The position numbers and the translations under genes were made by a program. DNA of 64,000 nt. It comes from Siphonodentalium dalli (lineage: Eukaryota; Mollusca; Scaphopoda; Gadilida; Siphonodentaliidae). The DNA lies in contig CP136068.1 in NCBI GenBank assembly GCA_032622095.1, forward strand, positions 2,459,314 through 2,523,313, in the 5' to 3' direction. Positions within the stretch are counted from its first letter, which is position 1, and the number at the start of each line of letters is the position of its first letter. Of this stretch, positions 10,752 through 21,451 are shown in pieces. Below the pieces are notes generated by a model. The model was not told the origin of the DNA and searched no databases. It worked only from the letters and a program-made list of their open reading frames with translations.

Positions 10752-10973
10752 TTCTTTTTTAGTTTAGTTTCTCTATATCACCAAATTGGCTGATGACACA
10801 TTGCAGAATCAAGGTTCCCAATGGGTGTACATCACAATATTCACCATTTGGGAACTTCAATCTGAGTCTATGTCTCCCATAGCAGATGAGGCCAGTGGGT
10901 GAATTTGGTGTTGCTAGCCCACTATGTGGGATAGCATCACTAAATTCACCCTCTGGGGACCCCATTCCAGGGG
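10752..10973. mobile_element. Family E, central block plus right hairpin
   Basis: TTTCTCTATATCACCAAATT and ACATTGCAGAATCAAGG belong to the E centre in reverse; then a hairpin with GTGTTGCTAGCCCACTATGT. Right tip is missing after GGGGACCCCATTCC. Confidence 0.65.
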
Positions 10974-11306
10974 TCGTGAAGGGCAAGGGAGACCCAACTA
11001 GGCACTTTCTTCCCTTTGTATATAATGACTTTGAATTGGTGTCAGTTAAGGGCAAGTGGAAGCCCCTGTATACCCTTCCCCTTTCTATTAAACTATATCT
11101 TCCATGATTTTCGAGTCATTGATAATACCCCCTCCCCCTCTCCTGTAACTGAAATAATTAACTTTTCAGGAAATTAAATAAGTAACTTTTTATTTCATCA
11201 TCATCCTGTGGGGACATTATAATTCATGTGACTTGTCTGTTAATACCAAGTATCACACATGGATAAAAAGTCTACAATGGTAACAGTCACCTGGTAGTTC
11301 ATATGA

Positions 11307-11570
11307 TTAACCCTTGCATGATGGGAGTTGTGCTGGTGCAGCATTAAAGATCATGTGCCAGTGCATTCTCTTATATATGCGAGTCTCCCATAGGGAGCCC
11401 CCCCATATATAAGAGAATTCACTGGCTTACAAGTTCAAGGTACATGTAGACATTGTTAGATGTTATATTAGTCCCAGATTATGCGAGTCTCCCATGGCAT
11501 ATATAAGCGAATGCATTGGCTCAGGGTTTTCGCAAAATTTCAGGAAGCTCCAGTCATGGAAGCGCTAAAA
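11307..11570 (-). mobile_element. Family D TTAA-type element
   Basis: Starts TTAACCCTTGCATGATGGGA, then TGCTGGTGCAGCATTAAAGA, two degenerate hairpins, and ends AGGAAGCTCCAGTCATGG. The right TTAA has decayed (GCGCTAAAAT). Confidence 0.7.
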
Positions 11571-11643
11571 TAATATATACAGTCAAATTATTTGAAATAA
11601 TAAACGATGTCTACAACCTCAAGATCAAGAGAAAATAATAAAC

Positions 11644-11861
11644 TACAGTAATGCCCTAATTAATCGACTCCTTTAACCACAGCAGAATTATGGGTAACTT
11701 TTCAGGATTTAGTCGGAAATATGGCTTGTTGCCATTCATCGGAAAGCTCTCGCCGAGAGCTTTCCGATGAATGGCAACAAGCCATATTTCCGACTAAATC
11801 CTGAAAAGTTACCATAATTCTGCTGTGGTTAAAGGAGTCGATTAATTAGGGCATTACTGTA
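11644..11861. mobile_element. Family A palindromic MITE, best-preserved copy
   Basis: 218 bp forming two arms of about 107 bases that are almost perfect complements: TACAGTAATGCCCTAATTAA... / ...TTAATTAGGGCATTACTGTA. The centre is GAAAGCTCTCGCCGAGAGCT. The TACAGT end and apparent TA target fit the Tc1/mariner superfamily. No coding capacity. Its AATTAATCGACTCCTTTAA variant appears in both arms, one of several copies in which variants are mirrored. Transcribed, it would fold into one long hairpin. Confidence 0.92.
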
Positions 11862-11976
11862 TGTCTACAACCTCAACATCAAGAGAAAAAAATAATAGCA
11901 GCTGGGATTATTACTAAGAATGTGAATGGAACCTTAAGTTCTTGTTAAATGCCTCACATTCTGATCAAGTTGTACC

Positions 11977-12126
11977 CAAGCCTTGAAATAGTGTGCCTGT
12001 CATTTGCAGAATGAGGTCCCCAGAGGGTGAATATAGTGATGCTATCCCGCATAGCGGGCTAGCATCACCAAATTCACCCTCTGGGGACCTCATTCTGCAA
12101 ATGACAGGCACACTATTTCAAGGCAT
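11977..12126. mobile_element. Family E single hairpin, clean copy
   Basis: CAAGCCTTGAAATAGTGTGC ... GCACACTATTTCAAGGCAT is an almost perfect 150-bp palindrome centred on CCGCATAGCGGGCTAGC. TTGTACCC occurs just left of it and again 8-13 bases to the right, a possible 8-base target duplication. Confidence 0.8.
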
Positions 12127-12777
12127 GGTAACTTGTACCCATACAGAGATCATGTTAGTCGATAACACACCTAATGTGATGACATTTACAGAAGTGAAGA
12201 AAGGATATTTCAAAAGCGAGTTAAAATTAATCACAAATGCAGCTTGCTTTCTCAAGGGAGGGTGGGTCCTTGTTAAATTTTTGACATACACAAATTAATT
12301 ATGTTTAGTCTAGTTACTTTCCATTTCAATGCCATGTGATATTGAGAACACCCATCTGTTGATGGAATTGCTGTAGATGTGTATTCCAGCCTAGAAAACA
12401 TGGCGCTGTTAGGATACATGCAGATTTTAACTCACCAAAAAGTTGCAACATCTGATAGAGTTTTCAAATTCTACCAAGGGTTCTGTACTCAGATTTACTA
12501 TTGTAATAATAGGATACCATACAAAGAATCAAGAAGTTTAATGGTCCTATGAATGTATTGATTACATCTTGGCAAAACAAACTCTTCAGCAGTTGAAAGA
12601 GCTTTATCAAGCACAGTCCAAGGAAGATAACTCTATTACAAACAAACATCTTCCACTTAACAACTGCTATAAGCCTATAATCCTATAATGATGCTTCTGA
12701 AGTATTAGTGATAAGAACCTTAGGGGCAAAATGTCTTTTGTTTAAAGGCCAATCAGATCATTGGTCTAGTTTGTAAC
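12127..12777. other. Unassigned stretch
   Basis: No family repeats, no array and no convincing exon. Confidence 0.45.
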
Positions 12778-12994
12778 TACAGTAATGCCCTAAATAATTG
12801 ACTTCTTAAGCACAGCAGAATTATGGGTAACTTTCCAAGATTTAGTCGGAAATATGGCTTGTTGCCATTCATCAGAAAGCTCTCACTGAGAGCTTTCCGA
12901 TGAATGGCAACAAGCCACAGTTTCGACTAAATCCTGAAAAATTACCCATAATTCTGCTGTGGTTAAGGAGTCGATTATTTAGGGTATTACTGTA
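12778..12994. mobile_element. Family A palindromic MITE, full length
   Basis: TACAGTAATGCCCTAAATAA ... TTATTTAGGGTATTACTGTA with a few private changes (CAAGATTTAG on the left, CAGTTTCGACT on the right). Confidence 0.9.
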
Positions 12995-13449
12995 CTTGCA
13001 GATTAACATCATTATATAATATATTGTAGGGTCATGACGAATGCGGGGAATATATTTCTTAGTTATTATCTGTTCCTTAATATGTACTTCACTGTAGGTG
13101 AAGGTCCCAACTCGAAATTTCGTAATGTAAATGACTTTGTGAGCGATTTTACTTTATGTCACTTACAATTAAGGAATTTAAATTTTATTGATTTTGCAAA
13201 ATTAGTACGCATCCGATTTTAGTTTCTGTGTAAACTGATGCATTTTCATGTAAAACGCTCGATCACATCGCATGTACGGTTAAACCGGAAATTATACCAC
13301 ACTTCAATAAAATTAGGTCACAGCCGAATCAAACTTATTTTTTCATGTCTTATTCAATGAAACAATAAATTACACTATATTCTAATATAATGTACTTAGT
13401 TTTATTATTATATAGTACATTAAAAACAAGGAGAAGCAGTCTGGGGGTT
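12995..13449. other. Unassigned stretch
   Basis: AT-rich; a 62-codon frame at 13034-13222 has no supporting splice signals or recognisable motif. Confidence 0.4.
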
Positions 13450-13580
13450 ATTTATATTTATTTTGATCAAAGTTGAAAATAAAATGAAAAAATAAAATAA
13501 AATGAAAAGCCACCCCACCCCTATTTCTTTCTTGCATGTCACCAGAAACACAGACCTGTGTATATATATTTTTTTGGCCT
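13450..13580 (+). repeat. Family I dispersed repeat
   Basis: Inverted partner of 478-596: AAAATGAAAAGCCACCCCAC, CTTGCATGTCACCAGAAACA, TATATATTTTTTTGGCC. Confidence 0.6.
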
Positions 13581-13664
13581 TATATTCTTCATTTTCACAG
13601 GGATGTGCATATAATGTTAGGAAAGAAGCACACTGTGGATTCTCATTAATTCATGGATCGGCTT

Positions 13665-13884
13665 TTATGACAGGAGTTTCTTGAAATTTGCGAAAACACT
13701 GTGCCAATGCATTCTCTTATTTATGCAAATCAACCATAAGGAGCCTCACATTTATAAGAGAATGCATTGGTCTAACCATATTTACATTGACCTTGTAAGC
13801 AGGGAGACTCGCATATATAAGAGACTGCACTGGCACAGGATCTTTAATGCTGCACCAGCGCAGCTCCGGCCATGAAAGGGTTAA
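13665..13884 (+). mobile_element. Family D TTAA-type element
   Basis: Starts ATGACAGGAGTTTCTTGAAA, has two imperfect hairpins, and ends GCGCAGCTCCGGCCATGAAA followed by GGGTTAA. Confidence 0.7.
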
Positions 13885-13930
13885 AATAAAACTGGTGTTG
13901 GGTTCATCAGGAATTGTTTATGCGGAATAT

Positions 13931-14144
13931 ATAAATGCCCTAAATAATCGACTCCTTAACCACAGCAGAATTATGGGTAACTTTTCAGGATTTAGTCGGA
14001 AATATGGCTTGTTGCCATTCATCGGAAAGGTCTCCCCGAGAGCTTTCCAATGAATGGCAACAAGCCATATTTTCGACTAAATCCTGAAAAGTTACCCATA
14101 ATTCTTCTGTGGTTAAGGAGTCGATTAATTAGGGCATTACTGTA
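13931..14144. mobile_element. Family A palindromic MITE
   Basis: Left tip has lost the CAGT (reads TATATAAATGCCC); otherwise complete to GGGCATTACTGTA. Confidence 0.88.
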
Positions 14145-14637
14145 TATTATCTGATGGTGAGGTCATAGTGTCTACATGTAACATGCATATTATCTGATAG
14201 TGAGGGCATACAGTCTACATGTAACATGCATATGATATGGTACCAGTAGCTCTGAAACTGCACGTAACAGGCATTCATTGATAAGTTAACTCCTAAAACC
14301 TATTATGCAGTCGGTGATAACGTGGCTCTAAATCCTATTATTCTCGTACTGCACTCACTCATTTCTCTGCGATCATATCAGCCACGTGCCATGTGGCAGG
14401 ACTCATCTATCGTCATATCAACCTCATGCCACCTGGCTTCCCGCTATCATCACATGAAAGCATCACCTGAAGCAGGTGCATTATCTACTTTAAATGAGGG
14501 CATTCACATTTGTCTTAGTTTACAGCAAAAGTAATTTAGCCTTCAGAAAATCTATTGGGAAGTGCATAAAGTGTATCCAATTCGCTGTAGATCTGCATGT
14601 ATTTGCAGTAGGCCTGCAGTTGCATATACATGTATCG

Positions 14638-14854
14638 TACAGTAATGCTTTAATTAATCGTCTTCTTAACCACAGCAGAATTATGGGTAACTTTTCAGGA
14701 TTTAGTCGGAAATATGGCTTGTTGCCATTCATCGGAAAGCTCTCGGCGAGAGCTTTCCGGTGAATGGTAACAAGCCATATTTCCGACTAAATCCTGAAAA
14801 GTTACCCATAATTCTGCTGTGGTTAAGAAGACGATTAATTAAAGCATTACTGTA
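14638..14854. mobile_element. Family A palindromic MITE with mirrored private variants
   Basis: The left arm reads ATGCTTTAATTAATCGTCTT and the right arm AAGACGATTAATTAAAGCAT, exact complements that differ from the family majority at several positions. Both arms therefore carry the same changes. Confidence 0.92.
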
Positions 14855-14867
14855 CCCTGTACAGTGT

Positions 14868-15110
14868 ATAGAGAGTAATCACTTGATTGAACTGGTGACG
14901 TGAAATAATTCATGAGAGGCAGGGACGTTGTTCAAACAGCTACAGTATGCACTCGGGTGTTTAACAAAATAGTCCCTGCCTCGAATGAATTATTTCACGT
15001 CACCAGTTCAATCAAGTGATTATTCTGTTTATTATATCCCACTATAAACATCTGATTTACCAGAAATTTGAATAAATACCGCCGTTATACCTATGAGGCA
15101 TAAATTTTGA
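14868..15110. mobile_element. Family G inverted-repeat element
   Basis: AATCACTTGATTGAACTGGT, GACGTGAAATAATTCATGAG and GGCAGGGAC on the left pair with GTCCCTGCCTCGAATGAATT and ATTTCACGTCACCAGTTCAA on the right (stem roughly 55 bp). The tail ATTCTGTTTATTATATCCCA resembles the tail of the copy at 41.64 kb. Confidence 0.75.
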
Positions 15111-15289
15111 TAGAGTCATAAATTCATTTTCATTATAATTACCATGTTTATTACATCGTTCATAGAGCACATGAGTGTATATTGCACTAATCCATGGCTC
15201 AAATTCATTCATTTGTTGTATATATTCTGTTGAGTATAAAAAGTGATGGTCCCATAAATGGCCTGATTTAGTGTACAGTACCCATTTAA
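15111..15289 (+). mobile_element. Family H copy, left end decayed
   Basis: GTCATAAATTCATTTTCATT through GTGTACAGTACCCATTTAA, matching 4017-4216. Confidence 0.6.
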
Positions 15290-15488
15290 GTTACCACCCC
15301 TTCCTAATGGACTGATATCTATTGAAATGCACTCAGTTTGGTTGGGGGTACTCGTCGCTGGGTCGGGTCATAACAGAACTGTTGTAACATAACATAATTG
15401 AACTGAGCCACCTGGAGGAAGACAACGTTTTATGCACAAAGTTTCCTTATCAGTTGTATTGATGTTCTGCAGTCGGTGCATTATCTAT

Positions 15489-15952
15489 TTAACCCTTTAC
15501 CCAACAGAACGGCCCTGTGCCAATGCATTCTCTTATATATGCGAGTCGACCATAGGTCGCCTCGCATATATAAGAGAATGCATTGGCTTAACACATATTA
15601 AAAATGATAAAATTGTCAAAGAATGTAGAAAAATATTATAAAAATTGTTAAAAAATGTAAGAAAAAATTATAAAATTGTTAAAGAATGTAAGAAAAAATA
15701 GTAAAAAGTGTTAAAAAAAGAATTTGTTTAGGCCAATGCATTCTCTTATATATGCGAGGCGACCTATGGTCGACTCGCATATATAAGAGAATGCATTGGC
15801 ACAGGGCATAACTGTAACCATCACAATGTGGTCAATGAACCGGTTCCAATGATATCCATATTAGTATGGTGTTATCGAGACAGACCGAAGATATTTTAGG
15901 CTGTTGAAGCTTTATTTGGGCGTTTTTGGCCAGTTTGTTGGGTAAAGGTAAA
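15489..15952 (+). mobile_element. Family C TTAA element, long variant
   Basis: Starts TTAACCCTTTACCCAACAGA, then two shared hairpins in inverted order (about 15520-15590 and 15730-15800), ends TTTGTTGGGTAAAGG. The A/T-rich linker between hairpins is longer than usual because ATGTAAGAAAAAAT units are repeated. The right TTAA has decayed to GTAAA. Confidence 0.85.
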
Positions 15953-16086
15953 TGAGGGCAAACACATTTATCTTGGTTATCTGAAAACAAATTTAGTTTT
16001 CAACTGGTCTATTGGAAAATGCATAAAAGTGCAGACATTGTGTTGATGGCAAACATTGTAGAAAGAGCCTTTGATGCATGATTTAG

Positions 16087-16620
16087 TTTTTATCCCCCGC
16101 CAAATTTAAAATTTGCGGGGGATATAGTAATGGGTTCCGTCCATCCGTCTAGCCATCCGTCCGTCCCGAATTTGTAAGAGTCATAACTTGAACAAATGTA
16201 AATGGATTTCAAAGATTTGTGGTACATGTATATGAGTTCACCCGACCATTACCTAGAATGAGTTATTGGACTTTGTTTATTATTTTTGTCGAATTTACCA
16301 AATAGCAAATAGACGACGTCACAGGGCTCATTTCCACAAATGTCAACGGATTTCAAAGATTTTTGGTATATGAGTTCACATGACCAGTATCTAGAACGAG
16401 TTCGCAAACCAGGTCTGGCTGGATATTTTCAGCAGAGTTATTGGACTTTCAAATGGACGACATGGCTAGTACCTAAAATGAGTTCGCAAGCCAGGCTTTT
16501 TGACAAAATCCCACCTCTTGTTTAGCACATACTGAGAACGCAAACATTATTGAGAATGCACTTCCCCAACTGCACATTTCGGCAGGGGATACCGTCGTCT
16601 GCGACTACTTGTTAAAGTAT
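16087..16620 (+). repeat. Family K dispersed repeat (CCCGCC/GGCGGG type)
   Basis: TTATCCCCCGCCAAATTTAA and GCGGGGGATATAGTAATGGG followed by CCGTCC-rich sequence; near its right end TCGGCAGGGGATACCGTCGT. An internal segment (AATGGATTTCAAAGATTT) occurs twice (16201, 16337). Confidence 0.55.
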
Positions 16621-16711
16621 GGAATGGTCTGTTCTTCATTTTAAGGGTGAATTGATAATATAAGCAGACAGCAGTGAAAGAAACATCTTATGGATTTCCA
16701 TACAGCTTAGG

Positions 16712-17036
16712 TATCAAACTGCTATGGGAGACCTAGGATCAGATTGAAGTTCCCCAGTTGAAGTTGGTGACATTCTGCCATTAGTCACCTCAATTTATAT
16801 GCATTTTATCTTCTGCAAATTAGGGGATATAGAAACTGAACAGAAGGGAAAAAGTAACTAAAAACAATGTTAATTTGAGACTATAGATATTTCCCAGAAG
16901 ATGAGGCCTAAGCAGAATGAGGTCCCAGAGGGTGAATTTGGTGATGCTAGCCCGCTGTGTGGGACCTCATTCTGGTGATGCTAGCCCACTGTGCGGGACC
17001 TCATTCTGCAAATGACACACAATATTTGCAGGCTTG
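16712..17036. mobile_element. Family E, left hairpin missing
   Basis: Central block (ATGGGAGACCTAGGATCAGA, CAGTTGAAGTTGGTGACATT, ATTAGGGGATATAGAAACTG) followed by a right hairpin in which GATGCTAGCCC...GGGACCTCATTCTG occurs twice, ending AATATTTGCAGGCTTG. Confidence 0.75.
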
Positions 17037-17094
17037 ATCTCCAAATATTTCAGACCATTTTTGTGATTTGGTCCGGTTTCTTGAAAGCAGCATT

Positions 17095-17215
17095 TATCTT
17101 ATATTTGTGTGATGTTACCTGTATAAGTTACCTGCTATTACCTGTATTTATCTTATATTTGTGTGATGTTACCTGTATAAGTTACCTGCTATTTATTACC
17201 TGTATACCTCGCTTG
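17095..17215 (+). repeat. Tandem duplication, about 57 bp x2
   Basis: TTATCTTATATTTGTGTGAT plus GTTACCTGTATAAGTTACC occurs at 17095 and 17148. Confidence 0.8.
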
Positions 17216-17713
17216 CTGTAATACCTGTATACTGGTATGTAAATAATGCAAAAATAACTCAACAAATGCCAAGTGCAGGTAACGAATGGCAGGTGAAAAT
17301 CCAATTAGCAAATAAGGTAACTTAATTAATAAACAAAGGATTCATGAAGCCAACACAGGACATAGGTAACGTAAACATGTTTGGCGGGGTGTCCGGAGGT
17401 GTGAACATGTGTCACCACATCTCAACAGTGTAGTGTCTCGCCACTCAACAAATTCCTCTTCACAGCACCGAGTGAACCTTTTGGAATGTTGGTTTTGTTA
17501 ATTTCTTGTCAAATATTAATTCTTAACAAATCTGTCTGGTAATCCTATGGAGGTTTTGGATTTTTTTCTGTAACGGATTAATGTGAGCCATTGGATTGTG
17601 AAATTTCTGTGATGGAATATTGGAAAATATCGGATATTCATGGAAGATCAGTTTTGTGTAAAAAAATTAAGTCTTCAGACATCTACTTTTTGGGGTGTAC
17701 AATAATTTACATG
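17216..17713. other. Unassigned stretch
   Basis: No recognised repeat. GAACATGTGTCACCACATCT is a mild local palindrome only. Confidence 0.4.
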
Positions 17714-17931
17714 TACAGTAATGCCCTAAGTAATCGACTCTTCAACAACAGCAGAATTATGGGTAACTTTTCAGGATTTATTCGGAAATATGGCTTGTTG
17801 CCATTCATCGAAAAGCTATCCCCGAGCGCTTTCCGATGTATGGCAACAAGCCATATTTCCGACTAAATCCTGAAAAAGTTACCCATAATTCTGCTGTGGT
17901 TAAAGAGTCGATCACTTAGGGCATTACTGTA
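17714..17931. mobile_element. Family A palindromic MITE, full length
   Basis: TACAGTAATGCCCTAAGTAA ... GGGCATTACTGTA. Flanks are ACATG on the left and CATGT on the right, so the insertion sits in a TACATGTA-like site. Confidence 0.9.
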
Positions 17932-18084
17932 CATGTAAATTCCATGAAATTTGGAAATAACACTTGTAATTTTTTGGAATGGAACTAATTTGGAGAGCGA
18001 ATTTGTTGAACTGTTCACAATAAATTTAAGGTTTTGTTCATTTCAGGTGAAATTTAAATTCATAAAAAAAATATTATTTGGTGT

Positions 18085-18441
18085 TCTGGTGAGTAACATG
18101 TAGTTTCAGGCATGAAAATAGTGTGTCTGTCATTTGCAGAATGAGGTCCCCAGAGGGTGAATTTAGTGATGCTAGCCTGCTATGCGGGATAGCGTCACTA
18201 AATTCATCCTCTGGGGACCTCATTCTGCAAATGATAGACACACTATTTGCAGACTTGTGTCTGTGAAATTAAATTGATAGTGAAAATAGTTGATCTGGTG
18301 AGTTACATGTAGTTTCAGGCGTGAAAAATAGTGTGTCTGTCATTTTGCAGAATGAGGTCCCCCAGAGGCTGTATTTAGTGATGCTACTCTGCACAGTGAG
18401 CTAACATCACTAAATTCACCCTCTGGGGACCTCATTCTGAT
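18085..18441 (+). repeat. Tandem duplication carrying two family E hairpins
   Basis: TCTGGTGAGTAACATGTAGT followed by an E hairpin (18108-18256) is repeated as TCTGGTGAGTTACATGTAGT plus a second E hairpin (18317-18441), about 206 bp apart. The second hairpin lacks its right tip. So the E copy was duplicated with its flank, not inserted twice. Confidence 0.75.
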
Positions 18442-18723
18442 TTAATAGGATCATCTTTAACTATCTTTAATAAAATTAACAAGTTTATTTAGTTTCTGTG
18501 GAAACATCTTCACAAAGATTTGTTTATTTCAGTGTAGTTTCTAAAATTTATGAACCCACGAAAAAGTCATAAATGGCTGAACCACGAAAATTTATACCAA
18601 CGAGTTTAAAGCCATTCACAGTATAGCAATTATACCTAAATGTAAAATTGCGTTCAACATGATTTCTGGACATTTAGCCTCATTCTGACATTTAGCCTCA
18701 TTGTGATATTTCTCTATTTGCAG

Positions 18724-18850
18724 TAATTCCATGGATGAAGACGATTGCCGAGGTGACAGTGAGGCGGAAGCAGACAGTGATCATGAGGATCAGGACGCGG
18801 AGCGAGAACTCGGGAATCTAATCGGTCAGCTGGAGCAGTACAGAACTGTG
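18724..18850 (+). CDS. Candidate exon encoding an acidic segment; gene not recognised
   Basis: The exon is preceded by a pyrimidine-rich tract ending in TTTGCAG (to 18723) and followed by a consensus donor GTAAGT at 18851. Reading from the ATG at 18731 gives 40 codons ending exactly at the donor (phase 0). If translation enters from an upstream exon, the acceptor is phase 2 and the codons before the ATG read N-S. The product starts MDEDDCRGDSEAEADSDHED, a strongly acidic, probably disordered stretch, then ERELGNLIGQLEQYRTV, which fits a short amphipathic helix or the start of a coiled coil. Base composition is visibly richer in G+C than the flanking DNA, and there is no stop in this frame. 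I cannot assign a family. It may be an internal exon or a first coding exon joined to a 5' UTR exon. No partner exon is evident within 20 kb on either side, so introns must be long. Confidence 0.6.
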
Positions 18851-18879
18851 GTAAGTCTCAAGACTTCAATGTTAGACAT

Positions 18880-19054
18880 GTTTAGGTAGAGAATTACCTT
18901 CTAACTTCAAACGTCAGGAGCTCAGATACCAGACGTTCTCGCTCTCCATAAAGATGAATCAAGTTTAGGTAGAGAATTACGTTCAAACTTCAAATGTCAG
19001 GAGCTATCAGATACCAGACGTTCTCGCTCTCCATAAAGATGAATCATGTTTAGT
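18880..19054 (+). repeat. 83-bp tandem duplication in the intron after the candidate exon
   Basis: GTTTAGGTAGAGAATTAC to GATGAATCA at 18880 and 18963; a third copy starts with GTTTAG at 19049 and is cut by the family A fragment. Confidence 0.85.
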
Positions 19055-19400
19055 GAGAGCTTTCCGATGAATGGCAACAAGCCATATTTCCGACTAAATC
19101 CTGAAAAATTACCATAATTCTGCTGTGGTTAACCCTTTGAGTGCCAGGTCGATTTTTCTATCAACCCATATACCCTGTGCCAATACATTCTCTTATATAT
19201 GCGAGTCGACCATAGGTCGCCTCGCATATATAAGAGAATGCATTGGCCTAACAATTTTTTATTTTTTTTTATTTTTTTACAATTTTTTACAATTTTAATA
19301 CTTTATTCTTATATTCTTTAACAGACTTATTTTGTAGGTTTAGGGCCGATGAGATCGGCCCCTGGCACTCAAAGGGTTGGTTAAGGAGTCGATTATTTAG
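19055..19400. mobile_element. Family A right arm split by a family B insertion
   Basis: GAGAGCTTTCCGATGAATGG to GCTGTGG-TTAA (19132), then family B, then TTAAGGAGTCGATTATTTAG. The outer tip and the whole left arm are missing. Confidence 0.85.
19129..19384 (+). mobile_element. Family B TTAA element nested in family A
   Basis: TTAACCCTTTGAGTGCCAGG ... CTGGCACTCAAAGGG, one shared hairpin at 19181-19250, long A/T tracts. On the right the junction reads GGGTTGGTTAAGG, four bases longer than a simple TTAA duplication. Confidence 0.85.
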
Positions 19401-19496
19401 ATGTTTGAGGTGTGTAATAAATTAGGGCCACACACTCGTGTTTAGTCGGATCAGAAATTACCGCACTTGAACATTTGATGTATTGATTCAAATAGA

Positions 19497-19632
19497 GTGG
19501 ATCAGTTGCTGTGAGCATCCATATATGAATACATAACCAGATATTGCGTGGATCAGTTGCTGTGAGCATCCATATATGAATACATAACCAGATATTGCGT
19601 GGTGTTATAACCAGATATTGCGATGGTGTTTT
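19497..19632 (+). repeat. 51-bp tandem duplication plus shorter partial copies
   Basis: GTGGATCAGTTGCTGTGAGC to CCAGATATTGC at 19497 and 19548, then two short AACCAGATATTGCG repeats. Confidence 0.8.
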
Positions 19633-19803
19633 GAATTGAGAAGAATTCCATCATGTAGCAGTTCTGATTTCTCTCGCGTTGGAACCCAGTGGCCCAGAAA
19701 TTTATTCATGAGATATCCGTCTTAATACCTCGCAAATTTGCCCTGAGGTATTTGTGATTATTGATTCAGTCTGCGTCCATGTGCACTCTAATGTTAGGAG
19801 GGT

Positions 19804-20077
19804 AAGCCTGAGTTTAGTGTGCCTGTCATTTGCAGAGTGAGGTCCCCAGAAGGTGAATTTAGTGAAGCTATCCCACATAGCAGGCTAGCATAATTACACT
19901 CACCTTCTGGGGACTCACTTCTGCTGGAGCCTCATCTGCTGTAAAGTATCTATAGTCTCAAATTAACATTGTTTTTAGTTACATTTTTCATTTCTGTTCA
20001 GTTTCTATATCCCCTAATTGGCAGAAGAAGAAAAATTGCATAATCGAGGTAACTTACCAGTAAACATCACCAAGAGA
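19804..20077. mobile_element. Family E, right hairpin missing
   Basis: AAGCCTGAGTTTAGTGTGCC, left hairpin to GACTCACTTCTGC, then the central block in the orientation of 1655-2011 (ATTAACATTGTTTTTAGTTA). Confidence 0.7.
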
Positions 20078-20229
20078 GGTTTTCCCATTGTGAGCATTAA
20101 ACTTAGAGTTATCTGCCTTTCACTGATAGAAATCATCTAACTCTTTGTAAATAGAGTAACTGCCCTTGCTATGTATCGGGTCTTCTATTGCTGAATTACC
20201 TGCCCTGGTCTCAAACTCTTCTCAAAATA

Positions 20230-21010
20230 ATTGGATACATCAGCAACTAGTACATCATTATTCTTTTTAACAATATCTCAGGTAAAAATAAGGTGTTCAG
20301 AGGTCATTACAGCTATAGCAGTTGATTTTTTCGTAATATCTTCTCAAATGTATTAATTGGGTGAGATGTCATTAGCCAAGGTAAATACTGCATGTACAGG
20401 TAAAGAGAGTCAATTATTGTACAACATCTTGAATATGTGAATCATGTGTGTAGAGTTCTATGGAAAAGCTAACTACAGGTATAAGGTATAAGATTGTCTT
20501 ACAGTTCTCTCTCTGAAATATAAATCAGATGTACAAAGATCGTTAGCGATGGTAAATACAGGTATATATGTAGTAACAGTATTAAAAGGTTCCCCTCAAT
20601 AACATCTTGAAAATATAAATGAAATGTGCAGAGATCGTTAACAAAGGCAGCATATAGTGGGTTTCATCACTAACATTTTGTAAATATAAATAGATCGTTA
20701 GAGCAGGTAATTACGGATAAATAGTAGATTTATTCACAATAACATATCTAAATTATAAATTGTATGTGCAGAGATCGTTCCAAAGGTACAAAGTAACTAC
20801 AGGTAAAATGATAGATTTTTCACAATAATTTTTCTAAAATATACTTGTAAATCAGATGTGCAGAGTATCGTTAGCAAAGGTACTACCAACAACAATTACA
20901 GTAGTATGGTAGGTCGTCTAACAATATCATGTCTAAAATCTAAATCAGGTGTGCAGAAGTCGTTAGTACATGTAACTACAGGTATAAGGGGGTACTTTAA
21001 ATAACATCTT
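20230..21010 (+). repeat. Degenerate tandem repeat field, about 110-bp unit
   Basis: Motifs of the type TGTGCAGAGATCGTTA, GGTAACTACAGGTATAAGG and AATAACATCTTGAAAATATAA recur about seven times with strong divergence, the last near 20950. An old array; the related word GAATGTGGTGTGCAGGGTCG occurs at 21178. Confidence 0.65.
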
Positions 21011-21296
21011 TGTTATAAGCTAGCTTTTATTGCCAGTTTGCAATCCATTTCTGGTTCATGTGCAATGAAATGGCAGTTAATAATAAACATTTTGCTTCTG
21101 TGCAGCGGTTATAGTTGGCAGACATAAGAATACTTCTTTCTGAATAACTTCTAATAGTCGTTATATCTTGAATTCATGAATGTGGTGTGCAGGGTCGCAG
21201 CTTTTAATGGATATACATGAGACAGAGTAGGGGTATCGTTTGGGTTTGCAATTAACAACTCTTTCATTTGTAATATAATCAATAAATAAGTGTTTA

Positions 21297-21420
21297 TTGC
21301 CCGTTTTGAAAAAAACGGGATGTATTATGTTATTTGTATGTCTGTTGGCTGTCTGTCCATTTAGGCATCTGATGGTCAAGCCGCCCATATATCCATCTGT
21401 TCTATTTTTTTCAATTCTAG
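21297..21420 (+). repeat. Fragment of a CCGTC/CTGTCTGTC-type dispersed repeat
   Basis: CCGTTTTGAAAAAAACGGGA and TATTATGTTATTTGTATGTC followed by CTGTCTGTCC; a similar opening (AAAAAATGGGACATATTATG, GTCCGTCTG) is at 49497. Confidence 0.45.
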
Positions 21421-21451
21421 TCTGAACTGAATGGACTGAAATTTGGTATGT

